From NCBI RefSeq assembly GCF_021026195.1, contig NZ_JAJNCT010000004.1, positions 1-64,000 on the forward strand: a stretch of 64,000 bases of DNA. The letters run 5' to 3'. Source of the DNA: Comamonas koreensis. GTDB lineage: Bacteria; Pseudomonadota; Gammaproteobacteria; Burkholderiales; Burkholderiaceae_C. Under the pieces are notes generated by a model. It ran no database searches. It saw nothing but the letters and a program-made list of their open reading frames with translations, and was not told the origin of the DNA. Positions 8,886 to 17,648 of the stretch are shown here, piece after piece; position 1 is the first letter of the stretch, and every line of letters starts with the position of its first letter. Both the position numbers and the translations under genes were made by a program.

Positions 8886-9537
8886 ACTGAGTATTTCCAT
8901 CGACCGCTACTGGAAGGCGCTGGCCGACACCTTCATCATGGTGTCCACCTCGGCCGGTATCGCGCTGCTGGCGGGCATCCCGCTGGCCGTGCTGCTGATC
9001 GTGACGGCCCCCGGCGGCTTTCTGGAGTCGCCACGCACCAACCGCGCTGTCGGTAGCGTCGTCAACGGCTTCCGGGCCACGCCCTTTATCGTGCTGCTGG
9101 TGGCCTTGATTCCGTTCACGCGCCTGGTCACCGGCACCACGATTGGCGTCTGGGCGGCGATTGTGCCGCTGGCCATCAGCGCCACGCCGTTCTTTGCGCG
9201 CATTGCCGAGGTCAGCCTGCGCGAGGTCGATCCCGGCCTGATCGAGGCGGCGCAGGCGATTGGCTGCAAGAAGTGGGACATCGTGCGCCATGTCTATCTG
9301 CCCGAGGCCCTGCCCGGCATCATCGGCGGCTTCACCATCACCCTGGTGGCGCTGATCAGCTCCTCGGCCATGGCCGGCGCGGTGGGGGCGGGCGGCCTGG
9401 GCGACCTGGCGATCCGCTACGGCTACCAGCGCTTTGACACCCAGGTGATGCTGATCGTGATTGCGGTGCTGATTGCGCTGGTCACCATCGTGCAGACCGC
9501 CGGCGACCGCGTGGCGCACTGGCTGCGCAGCCGCTGA
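8875..9537 (+). CDS. metI: MetI-type ABC transporter permease
   Basis: 220 residues, matching the usual MetI length, with about five hydrophobic segments. The cytoplasmic EAA-type loop is visible ([25 protein letters not shown]), the contact to the ATPase. ATG 8875 is chosen because it gives the standard MetI N-terminus; it overlaps the end of metN by 11 bases, so the two are translationally coupled. An in-frame ATG at 8848 lies deeper in metN and is less likely. It forms the inner-membrane channel used with MetN and one or more of the five binding proteins. Confidence 0.92.
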   Translation: MLFELSISIDRYWKALADTFIMVSTSAGIALLAGIPLAVLLIVTAPGGFLESPRTNRAVGSVVNGFRATPFIVLLVALIPFTRLVTGTTIGVWAAIVPLAISATPFFARIAEVSLREVDPGLIEAAQAIGCKKWDIVRHVYLPEALPGIIGGFTITLVALISSSAMAGAVGAGGLGDLAIRYGYQRFDTQVMLIVIAVLIALVTIVQTAGDRVAHWLRSR

Positions 9538-9546
9538 GCGCGGCCC

Positions 9547-9567
9547 ACCACGGCAGCCTGCCGTGGT
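9547..9567 (+). other. Perfect 9-bp hairpin after metI
   Basis: ACCACGGCA and TGCCGTGGT pair across a 3-base loop, ten bases after the metI stop. No T-run follows, so it is not a standard intrinsic terminator. It could protect the upstream transport mRNA from 3' decay or lower transcription into the oxygenase genes. Confidence 0.5.
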
Positions 9568-9626
9568 CTGCAGGCCAGGGCGCGTCTCTGGCCTTTCTCT
9601 CTCCGAACCACTTCAGAAAGCACCGA

Positions 9627-10889
9627 ATGACTTCAGCGGTTGCCCAGGGCGCAGCGTTGCCCGCCGATTCCCCACCCCGCCTGCCTTTGCCGCCCAGCCA
9701 GCCCGCGCAGATCCGCAGCGAGGCCGAGGCCTTGCAAGTGGCCGCCGCGCTGGCCGAGAGCTTTCGCGGTGGCGCGGCCCGGCGCGACAGCGAACGCCTC
9801 TTGCCCTGGGACGAGATCGAGCGCTACACCGCCAGCGGCCTGGGCGGCATCACCGTGCCGCGCAGCCATGGTGGCCTGCAGGCCAGCTGGCACACCGTGG
9901 TGCAGGTGTTTGCCAGCATCAGCGCAGCCGATGCCTCGCTCGGCCAGATTCCACAGAACCACTTTGCGCTGGTGCAGAACCTGCGCGATACCGCCAGCCC
10001 CGCGCAGCAAAGCCGCTGGTTTGCCGATGTGCTGAGCGGCCACCGCCTGGGCAATGCCGGCCCTGAGCGCAAGGGCCGCGCCGCCCAGCTGAGCGATGCC
10101 ACCGCCAGCCTGCGCCGGACGGCCGATGGCCGCCTGCTGGTCAACGGCACGCGCTACTACTCCACCGGCTCGCTGTTCGCCCACTGGGTGCCCTTCCGCG
10201 CCGAGGATGAGGCGCAGCGCCCGGTGCAGGTCTGGGTGCGGCGCACGGCGCCGGGCTTGCAGATCATCGACAACTGGAACGCCTTTGGCCAGAAGACCAC
10301 TGCCAGCGGTGGTGTGGTGCTGAAGGATGTCGAGGTCGAGCCGCGCGATGTGATTGCGCTGCATGCGCTCAAGGACCGGCCGACCCTGTCCGGCCCGGTA
10401 TCGCAGATTCTGCAGGCCGCCATCGACATGGGCATTGCCCAGGGCGCGTTTGACGAGGCACGCCAGTTTGTGCGCGACAAGACCCGTGCCTGGGTGCACT
10501 CGGGTGTCGAGCATGCCTGGCAGGATCCCTACATCATCCAGGAGTTTGGCCAACTGCAGGTGGAGCTGGATGCTGCCCGCGAGGTGCTGCTCGATGCCGC
10601 GCAGCAGCTCGATGCGCTGGCTGCGCAACCCGTCACGGACGAGAGCAGCGCCCAGGCATCGGTTGCGGTGGCGCGCGCCAAGATCTTGACCACCGAGGCC
10701 GCGCTGAACGCCAGCGAGCGCCTGCTGGAGCTGGGCGGTACCTCATCGGCCCGCGCCGGCTACAACCTGGACCGCTACTGGCGCAATGCCCGCGTGCATA
10801 CCTTGCACGACCCGGTGCGCTGGAAATACCACCTGCTGGGCAACTACCTGCTCAATGGCCGCGCACCGCGCCGCCACCAGTGGAACTGA
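9627..10889 (+). CDS. SfnB-family flavin-dependent oxidoreductase (acyl-CoA dehydrogenase fold), copy 1
   Basis: 420 residues with the three-part acyl-CoA dehydrogenase fold: helical N-domain (about 30-140), beta-domain (about 140-245) and helical C-domain. It belongs to the SfnB/DszC branch, flavin monooxygenases that use reduced flavin to attack sulfur compounds rather than dehydrogenate acyl-CoA. Marks are PRSHGGLQASW, SISAADASLGQIPQNHF, NGTRYYSTGSLFAHW and the C-terminal LDRYWRNARVHTLHDP. Reduced FMN would come from the reductase at 19038. It lies 89 bases after metI and 72 bases before a paralogue. The actual substrate is unknown. Confidence 0.88.
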   Translation: MTSAVAQGAALPADSPPRLPLPPSQPAQIRSEAEALQVAAALAESFRGGAARRDSERLLPWDEIERYTASGLGGITVPRSHGGLQASWHTVVQVFASISAADASLGQIPQNHFALVQNLRDTASPAQQSRWFADVLSGHRLGNAGPERKGRAAQLSDATASLRRTADGRLLVNGTRYYSTGSLFAHWVPFRAEDEAQRPVQVWVRRTAPGLQIIDNWNAFGQKTTASGGVVLKDVEVEPRDVIALHALKDRPTLSGPVSQILQAAIDMGIAQGAFDEARQFVRDKTRAWVHSGVEHAWQDPYIIQEFGQLQVELDAAREVLLDAAQQLDALAAQPVTDESSAQASVAVARAKILTTEAALNASERLLELGGTSSARAGYNLDRYWRNARVHTLHDPVRWKYHLLGNYLLNGRAPRRHQWN

Positions 10890-10961
10890 GCCACCGCACC
10901 GCACAACGACTTTGATGCGCAGGCCGGCAGCCCGCTGCCGCCCCGCCGCCGAGCAAGCACC

Positions 10962-12218
10962 ATGACTACCTCTCCCCCTGTGATCGCCGCTGCCAACCCG
11001 GTAGCACCCGCCCCCGCACCGCGCCAGCGCCCGCCCGTGTTTGCCAGCGAGCAGGCCGCCCTGCAACAAGCCCAACAGCTGGCCGATGCCTGGGCCGGCG
11101 ATGCGGTGCTGCGCGACCGCGAGCGCCGCCTGCCCTGGGCAGAAATCGAGGCCTACAGCGACAGCGGCCTCTGGGCCATCACCGTGCCGCGCGCCTACGG
11201 CGGCCTGCAGGCCAGCGCCTGGACGGTGGCGCAGCTGATCGCCACCGTGGCTGCGGCCGATGGCTCCTTGGGCCATATTCCGCAGAACCATTTCTATGCG
11301 CTGGAGGTGCTGCGCGTGGGGGGCAGCGAGGCCCAGCAGCGCTTTTTCTACGAGCGGGTGCAGGCGGGCGAACGTTTTGGCAATGCGCTGTCCGAGATCG
11401 GCCACCGCGACTACCGCCGCCGTTCGCGGCTGGAGCGGGGCGCATCGGGCTGGGTGCTCAATGGCCGCAAGTTCTACTGCACCGGCGCCATCTTTGCGCA
11501 CTGGATTCCGGTGCAGACCATGCAGGTCATCGACGAAGGTAAGGACCCCGTCAGCGTGATGGTGTTTGTGCCGCGCACTGCGCCAGGCGTGACGGTGATC
11601 GACGACTGGGATGGCATGGGCCAGCGGGTCACCGGGAGCGGCTCGGTGCTGCTGGAGAACGTCGCCATCGACGAGGCCTGGATCGTGCCATTCCAATCGA
11701 GCTTTGACAGCCCCAGCACCATCGGGCCGTTTGCGCAGATCATCCATGCCGCCATCGACCTGGGCATTGGCGAAGGCGCGCTGCGCGCCACCTTGCCCTT
11801 TGTGCGCAGCCAGTCGCGCGCCTGGGTGGATGCCGGCGTGGCGCAGGCCAGCGATGACCCCTTGACCCTGCAGGCGCTGGGCAATGTGGAGCTGCGCCTG
11901 CATGCCGCGCGGGCGCTGCTGCGGCGCGCAGGCAGGCTGGTCGATGCTGCGCAGCAGGAGCCCACGGCGCATACCGTGGCTGCTGCCTCCGTCGCTGTGG
12001 CGCAGGCACGTGCGCTGGCGCATACGGCTGGCCTGCTGGCGGCCAACAAGCTGCTGGAGCTGGGGGGTACTTCAGCCACCTTTGCCGAGCATGGCTTTGA
12101 CAGCTACTGGCGCAATGTGCGCACCCATACCTTGCATGACCCTGTGCGCTGGAAATACCATGCCATCGGCAACTATGCGCTGAGCGGCGTGCTGCCCCCG
12201 CGCCACGGAGCACTGTGA
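10962..12218 (+). CDS. SfnB-family flavin-dependent oxidoreductase, copy 2
   Basis: 418 residues, clearly paralogous to the preceding gene (shared PRAYGGLQAS, GHIPQNHFYALEVL, NGRKFYCTGAIFAHW and YWRNVRTHTLHDPVRWKYH). Same fold and expected chemistry: flavin-dependent oxygenation of an organosulfur substrate with FMNH2 supplied in trans. The sequence differs enough from copy 1 to suggest a different substrate. Its stop codon overlaps the next gene's start (TGATG at 12216-12220), so the pair is translationally coupled with a luciferase-like monooxygenase. Confidence 0.88.
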   Translation: MTTSPPVIAAANPVAPAPAPRQRPPVFASEQAALQQAQQLADAWAGDAVLRDRERRLPWAEIEAYSDSGLWAITVPRAYGGLQASAWTVAQLIATVAAADGSLGHIPQNHFYALEVLRVGGSEAQQRFFYERVQAGERFGNALSEIGHRDYRRRSRLERGASGWVLNGRKFYCTGAIFAHWIPVQTMQVIDEGKDPVSVMVFVPRTAPGVTVIDDWDGMGQRVTGSGSVLLENVAIDEAWIVPFQSSFDSPSTIGPFAQIIHAAIDLGIGEGALRATLPFVRSQSRAWVDAGVAQASDDPLTLQALGNVELRLHAARALLRRAGRLVDAAQQEPTAHTVAAASVAVAQARALAHTAGLLAANKLLELGGTSATFAEHGFDSYWRNVRTHTLHDPVRWKYHAIGNYALSGVLPPRHGAL

Positions 12219-13663
12219 TGGCCAGCACCCCCGCCAGCGCGCGGGCGCCCATCATCCTCAATGCCTTCAACATGGCCAGCGTGGGCCATATCAACCATGG
12301 GCTGTGGACGCACCCGCGCGACCAATCAAGCGACTACCACCGCCTGGACTACTGGACCCGCCTGGCCAAGGAGCTGGAGCGCGGCCTGTTCGATGGCCTC
12401 TTTATCGCCGACATCATTGGCGCCTATGACACCTACCAGCAGTCGGTCGATGTGACCCTGCGCGAGTCGGTGCAGCTGCCGATCAACGACCCAACCCTGG
12501 TGGTGCCCGCGATGGCCGCGGTGACCGAGCACCTGGGCTTTGGTGTCACCGTCAACCTGAGCTACGAACAGCCCTATCTGCTGGCGCGGCGCTTTTCTAC
12601 CTTGGACCACCTGACCCAGGGCCGCATTGGCTGGAACATCGTCACCGGCTACCTGGACTCGGCCGCGCGCGCGATGGGCCAGCGGCAACAGCTGGCGCAC
12701 GATGCGCGCTATGACCGTGCCGATGAGTTCATGGACGTGCTCTACCAGCTCTGGGAAGGCAGCTGGAGCGACAGCGCCGTGCGGCGCGACCGGGCAGGCC
12801 GCGTCTATGCCGATCCGCAGCAGGTGCGGCGTGTGCAGCACAGCGGCCCGCATTTTCAGGTGGATGGCTACCACCTGAGCGAGCCATCGCCGCAGCGCAC
12901 GCCTGTGCTGCTGCAGGCGGGCAGCTCCGGCCGGGGCCTGCAGTTTGCAGCGCGCCATGCCGAATGCGTGTTCATGGCCATCCAGGACAAGGCCGCCACC
13001 GCCGCGCTGGTGCGCCAGCTGCGCGAAGAGGCCGTGCGCGCCGGCCGCCAGCCGGGCGACATCAAGGTGCTGGTGGGCATGACCCCCGTGGTGGGCGCCA
13101 CCACGCGCCAGGCCCAGGAAAAGTACGAAGAGTACTGCCGCTACGCCAGCCCTGAGGCTGCGCTGGCGCATTTGTCTGCCACCGCCGGCATTGATTTCTC
13201 CACCTACCAGCGCGACACCCCGTTGCTGCAGCAGCACCGCAGCAATGGCATCGAGAACTCGATCAAGCGCCTGGCCAATGGCCGCGAGGACTACCGCCTG
13301 GGTGACCTGATCGATGAGCTGGCCTTGGGCGGGCGTTATGCCACCGTGGTGGGCGATGCCCAGCAGATTGCCGACGAGATGCAGTCCTGGGTCGAGGAAG
13401 CCGGCGTTGATGGCTTCAACCTGGCCCGCACCGTGGTGCCCGAATGCTTTGGCGACTTTATCGACCTGGTCGTCCCCGAGCTGCAGTCGCGGGGCCTGCA
13501 CAAGAGCGCCTATGCGCCCGGCAGCATGCGCCACAAGCTGTTTGGCCAGGGCGACCGCCTGCCAGCCCAGCACCATGCGCAGCAGTTTCGCCAGTCCGTC
13601 CAAGGCGGTGGTGCCCAGGCATCGCCATCCCTCTCTACGCCATACGCCCAGGCCTTGGCCTGA
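12218..13663 (+). CDS. NtaA/DszA-family FMN-dependent monooxygenase (luciferase-like), copy 1
   Basis: 481 residues from ATG 12218 (a GTG one codon earlier is also possible). It belongs to the NtaA/SnaA/DszA branch of bacterial luciferase-like TIM-barrel monooxygenases. Marks are the N-terminal NAFNMASVGHINHGLWTHP, GLFDGLFIADIIG, GRIGWNIVTGYLDSAARAMG, the SPQRTPVLLQAGSS segment and a C-terminal DGFNLARTVVPECFGDFIDL. Family members use FMNH2 to cleave C-S or C-N bonds (sulfones, nitrilotriacetate, N-acetyl-S-(2-succino)cysteine). It overlaps the upstream sfnB-like gene and lies 20 bases before a binding-protein gene. Substrate unknown; an organosulfur compound is inferred from context. Confidence 0.88.
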   Translation: MASTPASARAPIILNAFNMASVGHINHGLWTHPRDQSSDYHRLDYWTRLAKELERGLFDGLFIADIIGAYDTYQQSVDVTLRESVQLPINDPTLVVPAMAAVTEHLGFGVTVNLSYEQPYLLARRFSTLDHLTQGRIGWNIVTGYLDSAARAMGQRQQLAHDARYDRADEFMDVLYQLWEGSWSDSAVRRDRAGRVYADPQQVRRVQHSGPHFQVDGYHLSEPSPQRTPVLLQAGSSGRGLQFAARHAECVFMAIQDKAATAALVRQLREEAVRAGRQPGDIKVLVGMTPVVGATTRQAQEKYEEYCRYASPEAALAHLSATAGIDFSTYQRDTPLLQQHRSNGIENSIKRLANGREDYRLGDLIDELALGGRYATVVGDAQQIADEMQSWVEEAGVDGFNLARTVVPECFGDFIDLVVPELQSRGLHKSAYAPGSMRHKLFGQGDRLPAQHHAQQFRQSVQGGGAQASPSLSTPYAQALA

Positions 13664-13683
13664 TCGCCAACCAGGAACTCCCC

Positions 13684-14547
13684 ATGTCCCAGAACCCCTC
13701 TTCTCCGCTGCCAGGCCAACGCCGGCGTTTTCTGTCCTCGTCGCTGGCGGCCGGCGCCGCGCTGGCCACCGGGGCCTGGCGCAGCACCGCCCAGGCAGCG
13801 GTACCGGTGACGACCAAGGTGCTGAAAGTGGGGGTCACCTCGGGCCCGCATGAGCAGGTGTTCGAGGCGGTCAAAAAGGTCGCTGAGCGCGACTATGGTC
13901 TCAAGATCGAGATCGTGTCCTTCAGCGACTATGTGATGCCCAATGCCGCGCTGGATGCGGGCGACCTGGATGCCAACAGCTTCCAGCACGGCCCCTTCCT
14001 GCAGGCGGCGATCCGTGCGCGTGGCTACAAGCTGGTGGGCTTTGGCCGCACCTGGGTGGGCCCGATTGCCTTGTTCTCCAAGCGCTACAAGCGGCTGGAG
14101 GATGTGCCGGTGGGTGCCCAGATTGCATTGCCCAATGACCCGGCCAATGGCGGGCGCGTGCTGCTGCTGTTGGAGAAGGGCGGCCTCATCAAGCTCAAGC
14201 CCGGCATCGATCCGATCAAGGGCGTGTTTGCCTCGACCCAAGACATAACAGACAACCCGCGCAAGCTGCGCTTTGTCGAGCTGGAATCGCCGATGCTGGT
14301 GCGCGCGATGGACGATGTGGAGCTGGCCGCCATCAATGCCGACTATGCCTACAAGGCGGGGCTCAATCCCACAAAGGACTCGCTGCTGGTCGAGGGCGGG
14401 GACAGCCCCTATGTCTGCCTGATAGCAGTGCAGGAGAAAAACCGCGATTCGCCCTGGGTGCCGCAGCTGGTGGCGGCCTACCGCACCGACGAGGTGCGCA
14501 GCTACATCCAGCAGGCCTTCAACGGCGTGGTCATCCCCTCATGGTGA
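13684..14547 (+). CDS. MetQ/NlpA-family binding protein with Tat-type signal (3 of 5)
   Basis: 287 residues from ATG 13684. The N-terminus has a twin-arginine style signal (QRRRFLSSSLA, then an alanine-rich core, cleavage near AQA-AVP), unlike the other four. This copy is the closest to canonical MetQ: it keeps SFSDYVMPN, DANSFQHGPFL, AAINADYAYKAGL and the end AFNGVVIPSW. Even so, the SPYVN segment that holds the methionine-binding Asn in E. coli MetQ reads SPYVC. It sits between the two NtaA-type monooxygenase genes, so its ligand may be the substrate of one of them. Export in folded form could indicate a bound cofactor or fast folding, but this is speculation. Confidence 0.88.
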   Translation: MSQNPSSPLPGQRRRFLSSSLAAGAALATGAWRSTAQAAVPVTTKVLKVGVTSGPHEQVFEAVKKVAERDYGLKIEIVSFSDYVMPNAALDAGDLDANSFQHGPFLQAAIRARGYKLVGFGRTWVGPIALFSKRYKRLEDVPVGAQIALPNDPANGGRVLLLLEKGGLIKLKPGIDPIKGVFASTQDITDNPRKLRFVELESPMLVRAMDDVELAAINADYAYKAGLNPTKDSLLVEGGDSPYVCLIAVQEKNRDSPWVPQLVAAYRTDEVRSYIQQAFNGVVIPSW

Positions 14548-14597
14548 TGCTGCGCCCGACCTTCCGCGTTCCCTGAGCTCCTTCACCGACACCGGCC

Positions 14598-15956
14598 ATG
14601 ACAGACAAGAAACACATGCATGTCAACGCGTTCAACATGAACTGCGTGGGACATATCCACCACGGGCTGTGGACGCATCCGCGCGACCAGTCCACCCAGT
14701 ACCACACGCTCAAGTACTGGACCGACATCGCCAAGCTGCTGGAGCGCGGCCTGTTCGACGGCATCTTTATCGCCGACGTGGTGGGCTACTACGACGTCTA
14801 CCAGCGTGGGGTGGACCTGACCCTGCGCGAGGCCGTCCAGCTGCCGGTGAACAACCCCTGGTTGCTGGTGTCAGCGATGGCGGCGGTGACCGAGCACCTG
14901 GGCTTTGGCCTGACCGCCACCGTCAACGCGCACCAGCCCTACACCTTTGCCCGCGATGTGACCACCCTGGACCAGCTGAGCAATGGCCGCATCGGTTGGA
15001 ACATCGTCACCGGCTATGTGGACAGCGGCGCGCGCGGCCTGGGCCAGGACGGCCTGGCCGACCATGACAGCCGCTACGACCGTGCCGATGACTTTCTGGC
15101 GCTGGCCTACAAGTTCTGGGAAGGCAGCTGGGAAGACGGCGCCGTGATCGCCGACAAGGCGCGCCGCATCCACACCCTGCCGGACAAGGTGCACCCTGTT
15201 GTGCATGAGGGCCCGTTCTACCGCGCCAATGCCATCCACATGAGCGCACCATCGCCGCAACGCACGCCGGTGCTGTTCCAGGCCGGCACCTCGCAGCGCG
15301 GGCTGCAGTTTGCCGGCCAGCATGGCGAGGGCATCTTTATCGGTGCGCGCACGCCAGAGGCGGCCAGGGATGCCTCGCGCAAGCTACGAGCGGCCGCCGT
15401 GGCCGCCGGGCGCAGGCCGGATGACATCAAGATTTATGTAGGCGCAGCCGTGGTGGTGGCGCCCACCCAGGCCGAGGCTGAGGAGAAATACGCCGACTAC
15501 CTGGCCTATGCCAGTGCCGAAGGCGGCCTGGCGCATTTTGCCGCCAGCACCGGTGTGGACTTTGCGCAGTACGACCTGGACGAGCCCATCGTCTACGGCC
15601 AGGGCAATGCCATCCAGTCGGCGGTGCAGGCCGCCCAGCAGCAGGGCCTGACCACGCGGCGCAAGCTGCTCGAACAGTTCAGCCTGGGCAGCCGCTACAA
15701 CACCATCGTCGGCGACCCGCAGCAGGTGGCCGATGCGCTGGAGCGCTGGATCGATGTCGGCGAGATCGATGGCTTCAATCTCACCCGCATCGTCGTGCCC
15801 GAGACCTGGGAGGACTTTGCCAGCCTGGCCGTGCCCGAGCTGCAGAACCGGGGCCGCTACCGCACGCGCTACGAAGAGGGCAGCCTGCGCCACAAGCTGT
15901 TTGGCCGTGGCGATGGTCTGCCCGCCAACCACCCCGGCGCGCGGCAGCGCCGATAA
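14598..15956 (+). CDS. NtaA/DszA-family FMN-dependent monooxygenase (luciferase-like), copy 2
   Basis: 452 residues, paralogous to the gene at 12218 (shared HGLWTHPRDQS, GLFDGIFIADVVG, GRIGWNIVTGYVDSGARGLG, SAPSPQRTPVLFQAGTS, DGFNLTRIVVPETW). It should be an FMNH2-dependent monooxygenase on a small organosulfur or amine compound. The spacing is 50 bases after one binding protein and 25 bases before the next, which pairs each monooxygenase with its own binding protein. Divergence in the middle (residues 165-210) suggests different substrates for the two copies. Confidence 0.88.
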   Translation: MTDKKHMHVNAFNMNCVGHIHHGLWTHPRDQSTQYHTLKYWTDIAKLLERGLFDGIFIADVVGYYDVYQRGVDLTLREAVQLPVNNPWLLVSAMAAVTEHLGFGLTATVNAHQPYTFARDVTTLDQLSNGRIGWNIVTGYVDSGARGLGQDGLADHDSRYDRADDFLALAYKFWEGSWEDGAVIADKARRIHTLPDKVHPVVHEGPFYRANAIHMSAPSPQRTPVLFQAGTSQRGLQFAGQHGEGIFIGARTPEAARDASRKLRAAAVAAGRRPDDIKIYVGAAVVVAPTQAEAEEKYADYLAYASAEGGLAHFAASTGVDFAQYDLDEPIVYGQGNAIQSAVQAAQQQGLTTRRKLLEQFSLGSRYNTIVGDPQQVADALERWIDVGEIDGFNLTRIVVPETWEDFASLAVPELQNRGRYRTRYEEGSLRHKLFGRGDGLPANHPGARQRR

Positions 15957-15981
15957 GCACCGAGATTTTTTGAAAGCAGCC

Positions 15982-16788
15982 ATGAAGTTTTTCCCCGCTC
16001 TGACAGCCCTGCTGCTGTCGCTCGCCACCTTGGGCGCCGCCCAGGCCCAGCCACTGCGCGTCGGCGTCACGCCCGGCTCGCTGGCCGATTCAGCCCAGAT
16101 TGCAGCGCGCGAGGCCAAGGCCCAGGGCCTGGAGGTGCAGGTCGTCGAGTTCACCGACTGGACCCTGCCCAATACCGCACTGGTCAACCGCGACCTGGAC
16201 CTGAACTACTACCAGCACCAGGCCTTTCTCGATACCTTCAACCGCGAAAACCGCCAGGACCTGCGCGCCGTGGCCGTGGGCTCGAGGGGCAATATCGGCA
16301 TCTTCTCCAAGCGCTACAAAAGCCTGGACAGCCTGCCCACGGGCGCCAGCGTGGCGCTGGCCAATGACACCTCCAACCAGGCGCGTGCCATTGCCACCTT
16401 GCGCGATGCGGGCCTGGTGACCCTGCGCGCCAACGCGCCGCAGCTGGCCCAGATCGACGACATCGCCAGCAACCCCAAGAAGCTCAAGTTCATCGAGGTG
16501 GCCGGGCCCCAGCTGGCGCGGGCGCTCGATGATGCCGACATCACCGTCGTCAGCCTGGGCGGCCTGCTGCAGGCGGGTCAGCTGGAGACCGCCCGCCAGG
16601 GCCTGTACTACAGCGTCGGATCGGATGCCTTCTGGGCCATCCACTTTGTCACCCGGGCCGACAACGTCAAGGATGCGCGGGTGCGCAAGTTCATCGATAT
16701 CTACCAGCAATCCCAGGCGGTGCGCCAGCAGATCCATGCCTCGTACGCCAATGAAAGCCGCTTCTACAGCCTGCCATGGCTGAAGTGA
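15982..16788 (+). CDS. MetQ/NlpA-family ABC substrate-binding protein (4 of 5)
   Basis: 268 residues from ATG 15982. A Sec signal ends near AQA-QPLRV, without a lipobox. Hallmarks are GVTPGSLADS, EFTDWTLPN and LNYYQHQAFLD. It is the most divergent copy in the usual NDPxNQ region (ANDTSNQARAIATLRDAG). It carries the DW variant, and the ligand segment reads FWAIHFVTR with no MetQ-type Asn. The next gene is a close paralogue 26 bases downstream, so two binding proteins are probably made together. Confidence 0.9.
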   Translation: MKFFPALTALLLSLATLGAAQAQPLRVGVTPGSLADSAQIAAREAKAQGLEVQVVEFTDWTLPNTALVNRDLDLNYYQHQAFLDTFNRENRQDLRAVAVGSRGNIGIFSKRYKSLDSLPTGASVALANDTSNQARAIATLRDAGLVTLRANAPQLAQIDDIASNPKKLKFIEVAGPQLARALDDADITVVSLGGLLQAGQLETARQGLYYSVGSDAFWAIHFVTRADNVKDARVRKFIDIYQQSQAVRQQIHASYANESRFYSLPWLK

Positions 16789-16814
16789 TACCGCTACCTA
16801 CAGGAAGAAAGACG

Positions 16815-17648
16815 ATGATGACGTTTGCGCTGAAAAAATACCTGCTGGCGCTGGGCGCCTGCGCCATGGCAGTAGCCAGTGCCGTGGCTGCCCCGCTGAA
16901 GATCGGGGTCACCCCTGGCTCGCTGGCCGATTCGGTCCAAGTCGCCGCCAAGGAGGCCCGCCAGGCCGGGCTCGATGTGCAGGTGATCGAGTTCACCGAC
17001 TGGACCACGCCCAACACTGCGCTGGATGCCGGCGATATCGATATCAACTACTTCCAGCACCAGGCCTTCTTGGATAACGCGATCCGCGACAGGGGCTACA
17101 AGATCGAGAGCGTCGGTGTGGGCCTGCTGCCCAATATCGGCCTGTATTCCAAAAAGTATGCGTCTCTGGCTGACATCCCGGCCGGCTCCTCGGTGGGGGT
17201 GGCCAATGACCCGGTCAACCAGGCCCGGGGCCTGTTGCTGCTGCAAACGGCCGGGCTCATCACCTTACGCCCTGGTGTGGGCGCCAAGGCCAGCGTGAAC
17301 GATATCGTCAGCAACCCACGCAAGCTCAAGCTGCTGGAGGTGGAGGGCCCGCAACTGGTGCGTGCGCTTGACGATGTGGCACTGGCCCAGGGCTATCCGG
17401 CCCACCTGGTCAATGCCGGTCAGCGCGAGCTGGCCAGCCGCGCGCTGCTGTACTCCACCGTCGATGATCTGTACTATGCCATCCGCTTTGTGGCCCGCAG
17501 TGACCGCAAGCAGGACCCGCGCATTGCGCAGTTCGTGCAGCTCTACCAGGCATCGCCTGCGGTCGCCAAGCAGATCAGCGCCTCGTTCGCCGATGACGCC
17601 AAGCTCTATTCGCTGCCCTGGAAGAACACCGCCAAGGCCGCACCATGA
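16815..17648 (+). CDS. MetQ/NlpA-family ABC substrate-binding protein (5 of 5)
   Basis: 277 residues from ATG 16815 (AGGAAG eight bases upstream); the longer frame from 16776 starts inside the previous gene. The signal MMTFALKKYLLALGAC has one cysteine in a loose lipobox (LGAC), but a later AVA-APLKI site is the more natural cleavage, so lipidation is uncertain. Hallmarks are GVTPGSLADS, EFTDWTTPN, INYFQHQAFLD and NDPVNQARGLLLLQ. It is close to copy 1 (both have AQGYP). Its stop overlaps the start of the next oxidoreductase by four bases (ATGA), a strong sign of shared function. Confidence 0.9.
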   Translation: MMTFALKKYLLALGACAMAVASAVAAPLKIGVTPGSLADSVQVAAKEARQAGLDVQVIEFTDWTTPNTALDAGDIDINYFQHQAFLDNAIRDRGYKIESVGVGLLPNIGLYSKKYASLADIPAGSSVGVANDPVNQARGLLLLQTAGLITLRPGVGAKASVNDIVSNPRKLKLLEVEGPQLVRALDDVALAQGYPAHLVNAGQRELASRALLYSTVDDLYYAIRFVARSDRKQDPRIAQFVQLYQASPAVAKQISASFADDAKLYSLPWKNTAKAAP

